DNA of 43,079 nucleotides from Ilumatobacteraceae bacterium. GTDB taxonomy: Bacteria; Actinomycetota; Acidimicrobiia; Acidimicrobiales; Ilumatobacteraceae. Made by a program: the position numbers and the translations under genes. The stretch spans positions 1 through 43,079 of the forward strand of contig JALHOG010000014.1 of the NCBI GenBank assembly GCA_022843125.1, written 5' to 3'. The notes beneath the pieces are model-generated. The model did no database searches and was not told where the DNA came from. It worked only from the letters and a program-made list of their open reading frames with translations. This document shows positions 31,924 through 39,516 of this stretch, piece after piece; the first letter of the stretch is position 1, and each line of letters begins with the position of its first letter.

Positions 31924-32709
31924 TCACCGGTGGGCGGTGTCGAAGTCGTGGCCCATCGCACGCAGGCGGCCGTTCGTGCGTTCGAGCCATGCGTCGTAGT
32001 CGGTGGCCTTCTTGCGGAACGACCCGCCGACCGCCGGGTTCGGGAGGATCAGGAAGCGCTCGTCGGCCAGGCCTGCGACGGTGATGTCGGCGACCTCGTC
32101 AGCGGTCTGTACGAGACCGATGTCGGGCATCTCGTCGAACTGCCCGGGGCGGGTCTCGACTGCGGTCGGGCACAGGCAGGACACGCCGATTCCGCGGTCC
32201 GCGTAGTTGAGCATGATCCACTCTGCGGTGCCCAGGCCGGCGTGTTTGGTGACGGTGTACGCCATCCACGAGTTGGACGTGATCAGCGCCGCGGCCGACA
32301 GCGTCTGGAGGAAGTAGCCGCCCCCGCGCTCGACCATCCGTGGGATCAACTGGCGTGCGACTCGGACGTGTGACATCACGTTGACCTGCCACGACCGCTC
32401 CCAGGTCTCCTCCGACGTGTCGAGCCCACCGCCCTCGGCCCCACCGAAGATCGCCGGGTTGCTGCACATGAGGGCGATCGGCCCGATGTCGGCTTCGACC
32501 CACTCGATCAGATCGTGCAGATCCTGCGCGTTGCCGACATCGCACCGACGCCGTGCGGCGGCGATGCCGTCGGCGACCGTGTTCATGGTCTGTTCGTCGA
32601 AGTCGGAAACCACGACGGTGGCACCGTCGCGAGCGAACCGCTCTGCGAGCGCGCGCCCGATCCCGTTGCCGGCGCCGGTGACGACGACGACCTTGCCCTC
32701 CACAATCAT
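31924..32709 (-). CDS. SDR family oxidoreductase with atypical SNPA motif, 261 aa
   Basis: Cofactor motif TGAGNGIG, Asp in VVVSDFDE suggesting NAD(H), and active site TLSAAALI with YTVTKHAG 13 residues after the Ser. The usual NNAG is replaced by CSNPA, an uncommon change in a structural motif that stabilises the cofactor-binding sheet. ATG 32707-32709 follows GAGGAG, and the frame overlaps the TetR stop by four bases. It is the third gene of an SDR-TetR-SDR operon. Confidence 0.87.
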   Translation of the reverse strand: MIVEGKVVVVTGAGNGIGRALAERFARDGATVVVSDFDEQTMNTVADGIAAARRRCDVGNAQDLHDLIEWVEADIGPIALMCSNPAIFGGAEGGGLDTSEETWERSWQVNVMSHVRVARQLIPRMVERGGGYFLQTLSAAALITSNSWMAYTVTKHAGLGTAEWIMLNYADRGIGVSCLCPTAVETRPGQFDEMPDIGLVQTADEVADITVAGLADERFLILPNPAVGGSFRKKATDYDAWLERTNGRLRAMGHDFDTAHR

Positions 32710-33392
32710 CTGCTGCTCCTCGTGTTCGGTTCTGGTCGCGGCTTCGTTGTTCGGGATGCGTCGGTGTGCTCGAGCCCGTCGATGAGCAGGTCGAGCGAGG
32801 CACCGATCACGTCGGACGGCGACCCGACCCCGCCGTCTGCCACCCACCGGCGGAACATCGCCGCCGCCACCGACGACATCGCGAGCGTGATGACCTCCGG
32901 ACGGACGTCGGACGATCGGTCGACCCGCATCCGTTCGGCGACCAGCTCGATCAGCTCGATGCTGAAGAGGGTCTGCGACCCGATCAGGCGAGCGTTGAGC
33001 GCGGCGGTCTGGAGTTGGACACGGCCGTACGTGAGCGCCTTGGGGCGGCTCTCGTCGGTCACCGACGACGACTCGACGTAGGCGTTGCGCAACGCGACGA
33101 CCGCACCCTCGTGCGGCGGCCGTTGCAGGAACGCGCGGATGAGACGGCGGTGCACCCGCTCGAACTCGTGCAGGAGGACGTCGTCCTTGCTGGGGAAGTA
33201 GCGGAAGAAGGTGCGAGCCGAGATCCCGACGGCTTCGGCGATCTCCTCCACGGTGACCTCGTCGAAACCGCGCCGGCCGAACAGGTCGATGGCGAGGCCG
33301 GCGATCTCGTCGAGCGTGTCGTCGCGCCGGCGCTCGCGCAGCGAGCGACGCGCCGCAACGGGTACGTCGTCGGTGGGCGCAGACATGGTCAT
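32706..33392 (-). CDS. TetR family transcriptional regulator, 228 aa
   Basis: N-terminal TetR helix-turn-helix: DTLDEIAGLAIDLFGRRGFDE, TVEEIAEAVGISARTFFRYF and PSKDDVLL. The helical ligand domain follows. Start is ATG 33392 or 33386. It lies between two SDR genes (10 bases after one, four-base overlap with the other), so it is probably autoregulated through the palindrome in the promoter at 34213-34243. Confidence 0.9.
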   Translation of the reverse strand: MTMSAPTDDVPVAARRSLRERRRDDTLDEIAGLAIDLFGRRGFDEVTVEEIAEAVGISARTFFRYFPSKDDVLLHEFERVHRRLIRAFLQRPPHEGAVVALRNAYVESSSVTDESRPKALTYGRVQLQTAALNARLIGSQTLFSIELIELVAERMRVDRSSDVRPEVITLAMSSVAAAMFRRWVADGGVGSPSDVIGASLDLLIDGLEHTDASRTTKPRPEPNTRSSR

Positions 33393-33402
33393 GGGGGCGG
33401 TC

Positions 33403-34203
33403 TCAGCTCATCTGCCGATGAGCGCCGCCGTCGACGCGCACGAGCACGCCGGTCACGAACGCCGACGCGTCGGACGCGAGCCAGAGTGCGGGCCCGATGT
33501 AGTCGTCGGGGAGCGCCATGCGGCCGAGCGGTGTCATCTGCACCGCACCACGCTTCATCTCGTCGGACCAGGCGTCGACGATGTCGGTCGCCACTGCGCC
33601 GGGGAGGATTGCGTTCGCCCGCACGGTCGGCGCGTACGCCTCGGCGAGGCCGATCGTGAGCGCATTGAGCCCCGCTTTGGCGCAGGCGTAGACGAGTTCG
33701 TGGGCGCCGGGTCGGAGCGAGCCGATCGTGCTGACGTTGATGATCGAGCCGCCGCCGTGGTCGACCATCCTGGCGCCGACGCGGGCGCTCAGCCGGAACG
33801 GTCCCTTGAGGTTCACGCCCTGGACCTTGTCGTAGTACTCCTCGCTGATCGAGTCGAGGTCGGGGTAGTGCGGCGACATCCCTGCGTTGTTCACGAGCAC
33901 GTCGCAGCGGCCGAAGTGCTCGTACACCTCGTCGGCGAGGCGATCGCAGTCGGCCCATCGGCCGACGTGCGTGGCGACGGCGAGCGCTCGCTGTCCGGTG
34001 GTGGCGCGGACCTCTTCGGCCACCGATTCGCACGCCTCGATTTTCCGGCTCGCGATCACGACGTCGGCGCCGGCGCGGGCGAAACCCAGCACGATCGAGC
34101 GCCCGATGCCGCGGCTGCCGCCGGTGACGACGGCGATCTTGCCGTCGAGGCGCAGCGTCGGGTCGGCACCGGGAAACTGACTGGGCGTCGCGATCGTGTC
34201 CAT
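33403..34203 (-). CDS. SDR family oxidoreductase (gluconate 5-dehydrogenase/FabG type), 266 aa
   Basis: Classical SDR: TGGSRGIG, ASRK implying NADP(H), NNAG, and NVSTIGS...YACAKAGLNAL with the Tyr-Lys pair; C terminus FVTGVLVRVDGG. I chose ATG 34203 rather than 34224 because the latter lies inside the operator palindrome and upstream of the -10. It is the first gene of a leftward operon with TetR and another SDR. Confidence 0.88.
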   Translation of the reverse strand: MDTIATPSQFPGADPTLRLDGKIAVVTGGSRGIGRSIVLGFARAGADVVIASRKIEACESVAEEVRATTGQRALAVATHVGRWADCDRLADEVYEHFGRCDVLVNNAGMSPHYPDLDSISEEYYDKVQGVNLKGPFRLSARVGARMVDHGGGSIINVSTIGSLRPGAHELVYACAKAGLNALTIGLAEAYAPTVRANAILPGAVATDIVDAWSDEMKRGAVQMTPLGRMALPDDYIGPALWLASDASAFVTGVLVRVDGGAHRQMS

Positions 34204-34212
34204 CTGCTCGAC

Positions 34213-34243
34213 ATCATATGACATTCATGTCAGCGACTGTCAA
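34213..34243 (-). promoter_or_regulatory. Sigma70-type promoter with operator palindrome in the spacer
   Basis: On the minus strand TTGACA (34238-34243) and TATGAT (34213-34218) are separated by 19 bases. The spacer carries the palindrome TGACAT-GA-ATGTCA (34219-34232) directly against the -10. The first gene start is 9 bases after the -10. This is a textbook repressor-controlled promoter; the TetR protein encoded second in the operon is the likely ligand-responsive repressor. Confidence 0.7.
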
Positions 34244-34274
34244 CATGGCACCGACCGGTGCGCTGCCGTCGCGC

Positions 34275-34280
34275 TACCGT
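34275..34280 (+). promoter_or_regulatory. -10 element (TACCGT) of small membrane protein gene
   Basis: TACCGT ends 6 bases before the ATG at 34287. This spacing supports that start over upstream ATGs at 34218, 34227 and 34245. Confidence 0.35.
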
Positions 34281-34286
34281 CGCCCG

Positions 34287-34490
34287 ATGGGGTCTGCGAC
34301 ACGTCGACCGAGGTGGCAGTTGGCCGCGATGCTCCTCGGGCTCGTGGCCTGGGCGGTCGGTGCCGCGGTGATGAACGCCGCCGGCCTACGGCCGATGTGG
34401 TCGATGACCGTCGGGTTGGTCGTCGCGATCGCCGTGATCGCAACGGGGACGCTCTGGCTCGTGCCGCGCCGCGCTGCTCGGGATCGCTGA
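34287..34490 (+). CDS. Small membrane protein, 67 aa
   Basis: After a basic N terminus (MGSATRRPRW) come two hydrophobic segments, about residues 11-32 and 39-57, and a basic tail PRRAARDR. Fits a two-helix membrane protein with both ends inside. The frame is open upstream to 34218, but a -10 hexamer six bases before ATG 34287 favours the short form. No family is recognised. It stands alone between a divergent operon and a convergent gene. Confidence 0.55.
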   Translation: MGSATRRPRWQLAAMLLGLVAWAVGAAVMNAAGLRPMWSMTVGLVVAIAVIATGTLWLVPRRAARDR

Positions 34491-34503
34491 GGCTCGCCCC
34501 GAG

Positions 34504-36033
34504 TCACCAGGGCGTCGGGGCGTAGTCCTTCAGGAACTGCCCCCACACGTGCTCGCCGGTGTTGGCGCCGGTGATGATCGGATCGACGATGCGGGCAGCT
34601 CCGTCGACGATGTCGAGCGGCGGGTGGAAGTGCTGCTCGGCACGCTTGCGCTCGGCGATGTCGGCCGGGTCCTCGTCGCTGACCCAGCCGGTGTCGACGG
34701 CGTTCATGTGGATCCCGTCGGCGTGGTAGTCGGCTGCGGAGGTGCGCGTCATCATGTTGAGCGCAGCCTTCGCCATGTTGGTGTGCGGGTGGCGGGTGGT
34801 CTTGAGGCGTCGGTAGAACTGGCCCTCGACGGCCGACACGTTCACGATGTGCTGGTCGCGCCCTGGCGCCGCCAGCAGCAACGGCTTGAGCCGGGCGTTG
34901 AGCACGAACGGGGCGACCGCGTTGACGAGTTGTGTCTCCAGCAGCTCGACCGACGACACCTCGTGCAGTCGCAGCCGCCACGAGTTCACGTCGCGCAGAT
35001 CGACCTGTTGCAGATCCTGGTCGAGGCGGCCGGTCGGGAACAGGCGATCGGAGCGGTCGGCATCCTCGGGGAGCAGCGCCGCCTGCGAGAGCGCAGCCGC
35101 GTGTGCGATGCCGAGCGGGGCGACGGGCGCGTCCCCGTCGCCGAGCATGTGGTACGCCCGCAGACCTTCGTACGCACCGAGGAGCCGCTGCGCCTCGGCG
35201 GGCAGCGCACCGAGTGACGCCTGCTCGGCGTCGAGCATGTGCTCGTAGAAGCCGGGTGGTCGGCGCACGGTCTGGCACGCGTTGTTGACGATGTAGTCGA
35301 GCCGCTCCCGGGTGGAGAGCAGGTGGTGGCAGAACGCCTCGACGCTCGGCGTGTGGCGCAGGTCGAGCCCGAAGATCTCGAGCCGATCACCCCACTCGTC
35401 GAAGTCGGGTTCCTGCGCATATCGGAGCGCCGAATCGCGCGGGAAGCGGGTCGTGACGATCAATGCCGCCCCGGCGCGGAGCAGCTTGATGCCCGCCTGG
35501 TATCCGATCTTCACCCGCCCCCCGGTCAACAGCGCCACCCGCCCACTCAGGTCGGCGGTCTCGGTGCGCTTGGCGTGGTTGAGGTCGCCGCAGGCCGGGC
35601 AGAGCTGGTCGTAGAAGTGGTGGATCACCGTGTACTTCTGCTTGCACACGTAGCAGTGCTGCGGTTCGATCGCCTCGCGGAGCGGCACGTCGGCGGCGAG
35701 TTCGTCGTCGATCTCGTCGGGCTCGGTGCCGGTCGGTGCGAAGGCATCGGGCGTCGTGAACACCGGCTTCGCGCGCAGTACCCGGATGCCGGTCGAGGTC
35801 AGCGTCTCCTGATCGTCGCGTACCTTCGCTGCCTTGCGGCGCCGTCGCTCGGCCTTGATCTGTCGGCGGCGGGCCTCCACGTCGGGCTCGAACACGTCAC
35901 CCGCAGCGGCGAGCAGCCGGGTGCGCTCGTCGAGTGGGAGCGCCTCGAGGCGGGACCGGTCGGCGACGACTTCCTCGAGCGCCTCGGTTGCCGCCCGCAG
36001 GCGCGCCGCCAGATCGTCGTTCGGGTCGGACAC
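34504..36033 (-). CDS. Zinc-ribbon-containing atypical SDR, 509 aa
   Basis: The N terminus (1-75) is charged and probably coiled. A Cys4 ribbon follows, CYVCK (C127, C130) and CPAC (C145, C148) around HHFYDQL. The Rossmann domain begins at residue 165 with TGGRVKIG and includes NNACQT near 250. At the active site S400 is present in NVSAVEG, but the YxxxK Tyr is replaced: HPHTNMAK has Thr at the Tyr position, K422. GTG 36033 is chosen for the short acidic start and a TACAGT -10 eight bases upstream. Similar CYVCK-ribbon SDR proteins occur in bacteria and plants; their reaction is not known to me. Confidence 0.85.
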   Translation of the reverse strand: MSDPNDDLAARLRAATEALEEVVADRSRLEALPLDERTRLLAAAGDVFEPDVEARRRQIKAERRRRKAAKVRDDQETLTSTGIRVLRAKPVFTTPDAFAPTGTEPDEIDDELAADVPLREAIEPQHCYVCKQKYTVIHHFYDQLCPACGDLNHAKRTETADLSGRVALLTGGRVKIGYQAGIKLLRAGAALIVTTRFPRDSALRYAQEPDFDEWGDRLEIFGLDLRHTPSVEAFCHHLLSTRERLDYIVNNACQTVRRPPGFYEHMLDAEQASLGALPAEAQRLLGAYEGLRAYHMLGDGDAPVAPLGIAHAAALSQAALLPEDADRSDRLFPTGRLDQDLQQVDLRDVNSWRLRLHEVSSVELLETQLVNAVAPFVLNARLKPLLLAAPGRDQHIVNVSAVEGQFYRRLKTTRHPHTNMAKAALNMMTRTSAADYHADGIHMNAVDTGWVSDEDPADIAERKRAEQHFHPPLDIVDGAARIVDPIITGANTGEHVWGQFLKDYAPTPW

Positions 36034-36072
36034 GGCCGACGACTGTACCGACGCATCTGGGAGGATGAGCCG

Positions 36073-36633
36073 ATGCCACGCGTCGTCGCCCTGCTCCGCG
36101 GCGTCAACATCGGCAAGCGGCAGCTCCCGATGGCGGCGCTGCGCGAGGGGCTGACCGCCGCCGGGTGCGGCGACGTCGCCACCTACGTGCAGAGCGGCAA
36201 CGTGGTGCTCACGCCACCGCCCGGTCGCGCTTCGCTGGAGCCGTGGCTCGCGGAGGTGATCGGCGGGATCGTCGGCTTCGACGTGCCGGTGGTGGTGCGC
36301 ACCGCCGACGAGCTCGCCGCGGTCGTGGAGCGCAACCCGTACCCGGACGCAGGTGGTACTCGACTGCACGTCGTGTTCTGCTCACCGCTCGCGCCGTCGG
36401 ACCTCCTCGACGCTGTCGACGTGGCAGCCGCAGCGCCCGAGCACGCGACGGTCGTCGGTGGAGACCTCTACCTGCACCTGCCCGACGGAATGGGTCGCGC
36501 CCGGCTGCCTGTGCTGATCGAGCGCGGCACGAAGACGGCCGGGATCGTCGGCACCAGCCGGAACTGGAACACGGTTCAACGCCTCGTCGCGCTCGCCTCC
36601 GTACGCACGGTCGGCCAGGTGACTCAGGAGTAG
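36073..36633 (+). CDS. DUF1697 family protein, 186 aa
   Basis: Starts MPRVVALLRGVNIGKRQLPM, with the ALLRGVNVGG-like signature of DUF1697, followed by TYVQSGNVV and near the end SRNWNTVQRL, both conserved in the family. Soluble, no catalytic motif evident. GGGAGG upstream is a good ribosome site for ATG 36073. Function of the family is unknown. It ends 10 bases inside the 3' end of the opposite-strand gene. Confidence 0.9.
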   Translation: MPRVVALLRGVNIGKRQLPMAALREGLTAAGCGDVATYVQSGNVVLTPPPGRASLEPWLAEVIGGIVGFDVPVVVRTADELAAVVERNPYPDAGGTRLHVVFCSPLAPSDLLDAVDVAAAAPEHATVVGGDLYLHLPDGMGRARLPVLIERGTKTAGIVGTSRNWNTVQRLVALASVRTVGQVTQE

Positions 36634-37043
36634 CGGGCCTCGATCGCCGCGAGGTACGCGTCGGCGAGGTGCTCGAAGGTCACGTCGTCGACGACGATCA
36701 ACGTGCCGGGACGGGCACCGGTGGTCGACCGCTCGTGGTCGTAGGGGACGGTCGGATCGAGGGTCAGCACGCCGCCGTGCTCCGCGATCGACGAGGCGAG
36801 CGTGCGGATCTCGTCGAGCACGTCGGCGTCGTGCTGTGCCGCGTCGCGCCGCCGGTGGACGAAGGCGTGATCGAGTCCGACGACGAGGCTCCCGAAGTAC
36901 ACGGGCGCCCAGGCCGTGATCGCAGCCGCGGCATCGGGCGTGGTGGCGACCGAGGCGAACCGTCGGAACGTGGCGAGCTGCTCCGCGACCCTGGCCCGCG
37001 TGGCGACGATGTACTGGTGCGAATAGGTCGTGGCAGCCTGCAT
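36624..37043 (-). CDS. Hypothetical protein, 139 aa
   Basis: ATG 37043 is preceded by GGAGGGGG at ideal distance; ATG 37067 would skip that site. The product is soluble, begins MQAATTYSHQYIVATRARV, and has a helical first half with AWAPVYFGSLVVGLDHAFVHRRR and an acidic second half. No family or motif is recognised. It overlaps the DUF1697 gene by 10 bases tail to tail and diverges from the VOC gene at 37103. Confidence 0.65.
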   Translation of the reverse strand: MQAATTYSHQYIVATRARVAEQLATFRRFASVATTPDAAAAITAWAPVYFGSLVVGLDHAFVHRRRDAAQHDADVLDEIRTLASSIAEHGGVLTLDPTVPYDHERSTTGARPGTLIVVDDVTFEHLADAYLAAIEARYS

Positions 37044-37102
37044 CCGGAACCCCCTCCCGACCAGCATCGCGCACGCCGCGCCGACCGTGCGACGATGGAT
37101 CG

Positions 37103-37459
37103 GTGTTGCGCGTCGATCGGTCGAACGTCATCCTCTACTGCGAGCGGTGGGCCGAGACGGTCGCGTTCTACCGGGAGATCCTTGGCGGGTCGGTCACGGC
37201 CGACCGGGGCTGGTTCGTCGAGTTCGAGGTCGGCAACGGCAGCTACCTGAGCGTCGCCGATGCCGCGCACGCGTCGATCACACCGGCGGGTGGGGCAGGG
37301 CTCACGCTCAGCTGGCAGGTGCCCGACCTCATGACGGCCCGGGACGCACTCGTCGCCGCTGGGGTCGACGTGTCGGCGGTGCACCGCCGGTTCGGCTCAC
37401 CGGTGGTCGATCTCCACGATCCGGAGGGTCACCGGATCGAGCTCTGGTCGGTCATCTGA
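37103..37459 (+). CDS. VOC family (glyoxalase/dioxygenase fold) protein, 118 aa
   Basis: Single-module vicinal oxygen chelate protein: YCERWAETVAFYREILGG at the start, FVEFEVGNGSYLSV, and the ending DLHDPEGHRIELWSV with the typical Glu ligand. The first-strand metal His is absent (SNVILYC), so metal binding may be partial. GTG 37103 has GACGAT six bases before it as a possible leaderless -10. Role could be binding or resistance rather than catalysis. Confidence 0.85.
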   Translation: MLRVDRSNVILYCERWAETVAFYREILGGSVTADRGWFVEFEVGNGSYLSVADAAHASITPAGGAGLTLSWQVPDLMTARDALVAAGVDVSAVHRRFGSPVVDLHDPEGHRIELWSVI

Positions 37460-37475
37460 TCGCGAACCCGCCGAT

Positions 37476-37492
37476 GTTCCCGTGCGGGGAAC
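37476..37492 (+). terminator. Small hairpin after the VOC gene
   Basis: GTTCCC and GGGAAC are inverted around five bases, 16 bases after the stop. Weak, without a U-run; could also be an operator for the MFS gene. Confidence 0.3.
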
Positions 37493-37524
37493 CGTCGAAC
37501 CATGCGACCGCGGCGGAGCGTCCT

Positions 37525-37530
37525 TAGTCT
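37525..37530 (+). promoter_or_regulatory. -10 element (TAGTCT) of MFS gene
   Basis: TAGTCT ends 6 bases before the GTG at 37537, consistent with a leaderless transcript. Confidence 0.4.
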
Positions 37531-37536
37531 GTTCCG

Positions 37537-38817
37537 GTGACAGCGACGACCGACCAGAGCCCTGCCCGCGCTCGGCTCGCGCCCGGCTCGCGCGGTTTCA
37601 TCCTCACGCTGGCGATGTGCATGGCGGTCACCGCCCTCGCGATCGACACGGCGCTGCCCGCCTTCCCGGACATCCGCGACGACTTCGCGCTCGCCGAGGG
37701 TGCCACCGAGGTGACCCGGCTCATCACCTTCTTCCTGCTCGGCAACTCCCTCGGCCTGTTGCCCGCCGGGTTGCTCGCCGATCGCTTCGGGCGGCGCGCC
37801 GTGATGTGGGGCGGCCTGGCCCTCTATGTCGTCGGTGCCGTCGGCACGATCCTCGCCCCGTCGCTCGGCGTCATGTTCCTCGCCCGCTTCGTGTGGGGTC
37901 TCGGCTCGGCGGGCCCGCGGGTCGCTGCGATGGCGATGGTGCGCGACGCCTACGCCGGCGAGCAGATGGCCAAGCAGATGTCGTTCATCATGGCCGTGTT
38001 CATCCTCGTGCCCGCCTTCGCGCCCTTGCTGGCGTCGGGCATCTTGCTGATCGGCCCGTGGGAGCTGGTGTTCGGGTTCTGCGCGGTGATGGGGCTCGTG
38101 GTCGCGATGTTCGTCGGCCGCCTGCCCGAGACGCTCGACCCCGACGATCGGCGGCCGCTCGCAGTGGGCGACGCCTGGGCCGGATGTCGGAGCGTGCTCG
38201 CCACGCCGGGCACCATCGCCTACCTCGTCTCGCTGACGGCGATGTTCGGTGTGTTCATCTCGTACCTCGCCAGCTCCGAGGTGGTGCTCGATCAGGTCTT
38301 CGATCTGGGGGAGTGGTTCCCCGCCTACTTCGGCGGGCTGGCGTTGGTGATGGGCGCGGCGATGTGGCTGAACGGGAGGATCGTCGTGCGCGTCGGCCTC
38401 GACCGCCTGATGCGGATCGTCTTCACTGTCAATCTCGGCGTGGCCGGTGCGATGACGGCGCTCGCGCTCGCCACCGACGGCACGCCGCCGTTCTGGCTGT
38501 TCGTGGTGGTGCAGGCTGCGATGCTGTTCGGCCACCAGATGCTGATCCCCAACCTCAACGCCGCCGCGATGCGACCGCTGTCGCACATGGCGGGGATCGG
38601 GGCTGCGATCCTCGGGATGGTGCCCGGTGTGTTCGGCGCGATCCTGGGTGGGCTCATCGACGACCGCTTCGACGGAACGGTGACACCGCTGTCGGTGGCG
38701 TTCGCCGTCAGCACCGTGGTGGCGTTCGGCGCCTGGGCACTTACAGGACGCGGGTCCCGTACATCTGACCCAGCGGTTCTCCCAGCAGCTCCAGACGCTC
38801 ACCGTCCGGCCCGGTGA
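37537..38817 (+). CDS. MFS transporter (DHA1, Bcr/CflA-like), 426 aa
   Basis: About twelve hydrophobic segments with the MFS loop motif GLLADRFGRRAVM between segments 2 and 3 and ALPAFPDIRDDF in the first loop, as in Bcr/CflA and related drug/H+ antiporters. GLIDDRFDG occurs near the C terminus. GTG 37537 is the natural start. Its last 77 bases overlap the convergent VOC gene. Likely an efflux pump; substrate is unknown. Confidence 0.92.
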   Translation: MTATTDQSPARARLAPGSRGFILTLAMCMAVTALAIDTALPAFPDIRDDFALAEGATEVTRLITFFLLGNSLGLLPAGLLADRFGRRAVMWGGLALYVVGAVGTILAPSLGVMFLARFVWGLGSAGPRVAAMAMVRDAYAGEQMAKQMSFIMAVFILVPAFAPLLASGILLIGPWELVFGFCAVMGLVVAMFVGRLPETLDPDDRRPLAVGDAWAGCRSVLATPGTIAYLVSLTAMFGVFISYLASSEVVLDQVFDLGEWFPAYFGGLALVMGAAMWLNGRIVVRVGLDRLMRIVFTVNLGVAGAMTALALATDGTPPFWLFVVVQAAMLFGHQMLIPNLNAAAMRPLSHMAGIGAAILGMVPGVFGAILGGLIDDRFDGTVTPLSVAFAVSTVVAFGAWALTGRGSRTSDPAVLPAAPDAHRPAR

Positions 38818-39277
38818 AGTAGATCGACGTCTTGTGCTCCCAGTAGGGCACACCGGCTGCGTCGAGCTTGCCCTTCAACCGTGCCCAGTTCTCCGGGGAG
38901 ATCGAGATCGCGAGGTGGTGGTGCCCGCCGAGCACCTCCTGGTACGGGCCGAGCCCGAGGCCCGGGAAGTCGAAGAACGCCAGGCAGTTGCCGTTCCCGA
39001 TGTCGAAGAAGAAGTGCGTCGACCCCTCGTAGTCGCGGTTCTGGAACAGGTCGGTCAGCGGGAACTCGAGCAGGCCCTGATAGAAGTCGATCGTCCGCTC
39101 GACGTCCGACGAGATCAGCGCCTGATGGTGGACGCCGCCCGCCGATGACGCCGGCCGCTCACTCGCCGGGCGGAGGTGCTTGGCGCGGAGCGCGGCCCAC
39201 TCGTCGGCCCGGTCGGGATGGTCGCCGTCGTGTTCGGACCCGAAGTGCGGCGTGTCGTGCTGGGCGTCTGCGGTCAT
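38741..39277 (-). CDS. VOC family protein, 178 aa
   Basis: After a hydrophilic, His/Asp-rich N terminus of about 48 residues comes one VOC module: VHHQALISSDVERTIDFYQ, LLEFPLTDLF, HFFFDIGNGNCLAFFDFPG, then GGHHHLAISI and FTGPDGERLELL. The His and Glu ligands of a metal site are in place. ATG 39277 follows a CAGTCT element by six bases. Such proteins include dioxygenases and glyoxalases. Its 3' end overlaps the MFS gene. The longer frame to 41056 is antisense-like sequence of the RCC1 gene and is not used. Confidence 0.88.
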   Translation of the reverse strand: MTADAQHDTPHFGSEHDGDHPDRADEWAALRAKHLRPASERPASSAGGVHHQALISSDVERTIDFYQGLLEFPLTDLFQNRDYEGSTHFFFDIGNGNCLAFFDFPGLGLGPYQEVLGGHHHLAISISPENWARLKGKLDAAGVPYWEHKTSIYFTGPDGERLELLGEPLGQMYGTRVL

Positions 39278-39344
39278 GCGACCAGACTGCCAGCCGCGGT
39301 GCCCGAAAGGAACTCGTGCACGAATGACGGCTGTGAGGGTGGGG

Positions 39345-39515
39345 TCAGCGCGAGCGCCGCCAGAACCGCTTGGCGTCGCGCGACGCCTGTGCTGCACCGG
39401 CGCGATTGGTGTGCGGCCGGTCGGCCGGATGCTGGGGCTGGAGGGTCTTGCCGAAAGCGACGTGTCCGAGGTGTGCCATGCCCGCACAGAGCAGCGACGA
39501 GCCCGCCTGATACAC
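39345..39515 (-). CDS. Small basic protein coupled to the RCC1 gene, 56 aa
   Basis: Read by hand. GTG 39513-39515 lies one base after the stop codon of the RCC1 gene on the same strand. The 56-residue product begins VYQAGSSLLCAGMAHLGHVA, continues FGKTLQPQHPADRPHTN and ends in a basic segment FWRRSR. An internal ATG at 39479 would give 44 residues. Third codon positions are mostly G or C (46 of 56), as in neighbouring genes. No family recognised. Possibly translated by termination-reinitiation. Confidence 0.45.
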   Translation of the reverse strand: MYQAGSSLLCAGMAHLGHVAFGKTLQPQHPADRPHTNRAGAAQASRDAKRFWRRSR

Positions 39516-39516
39516 G

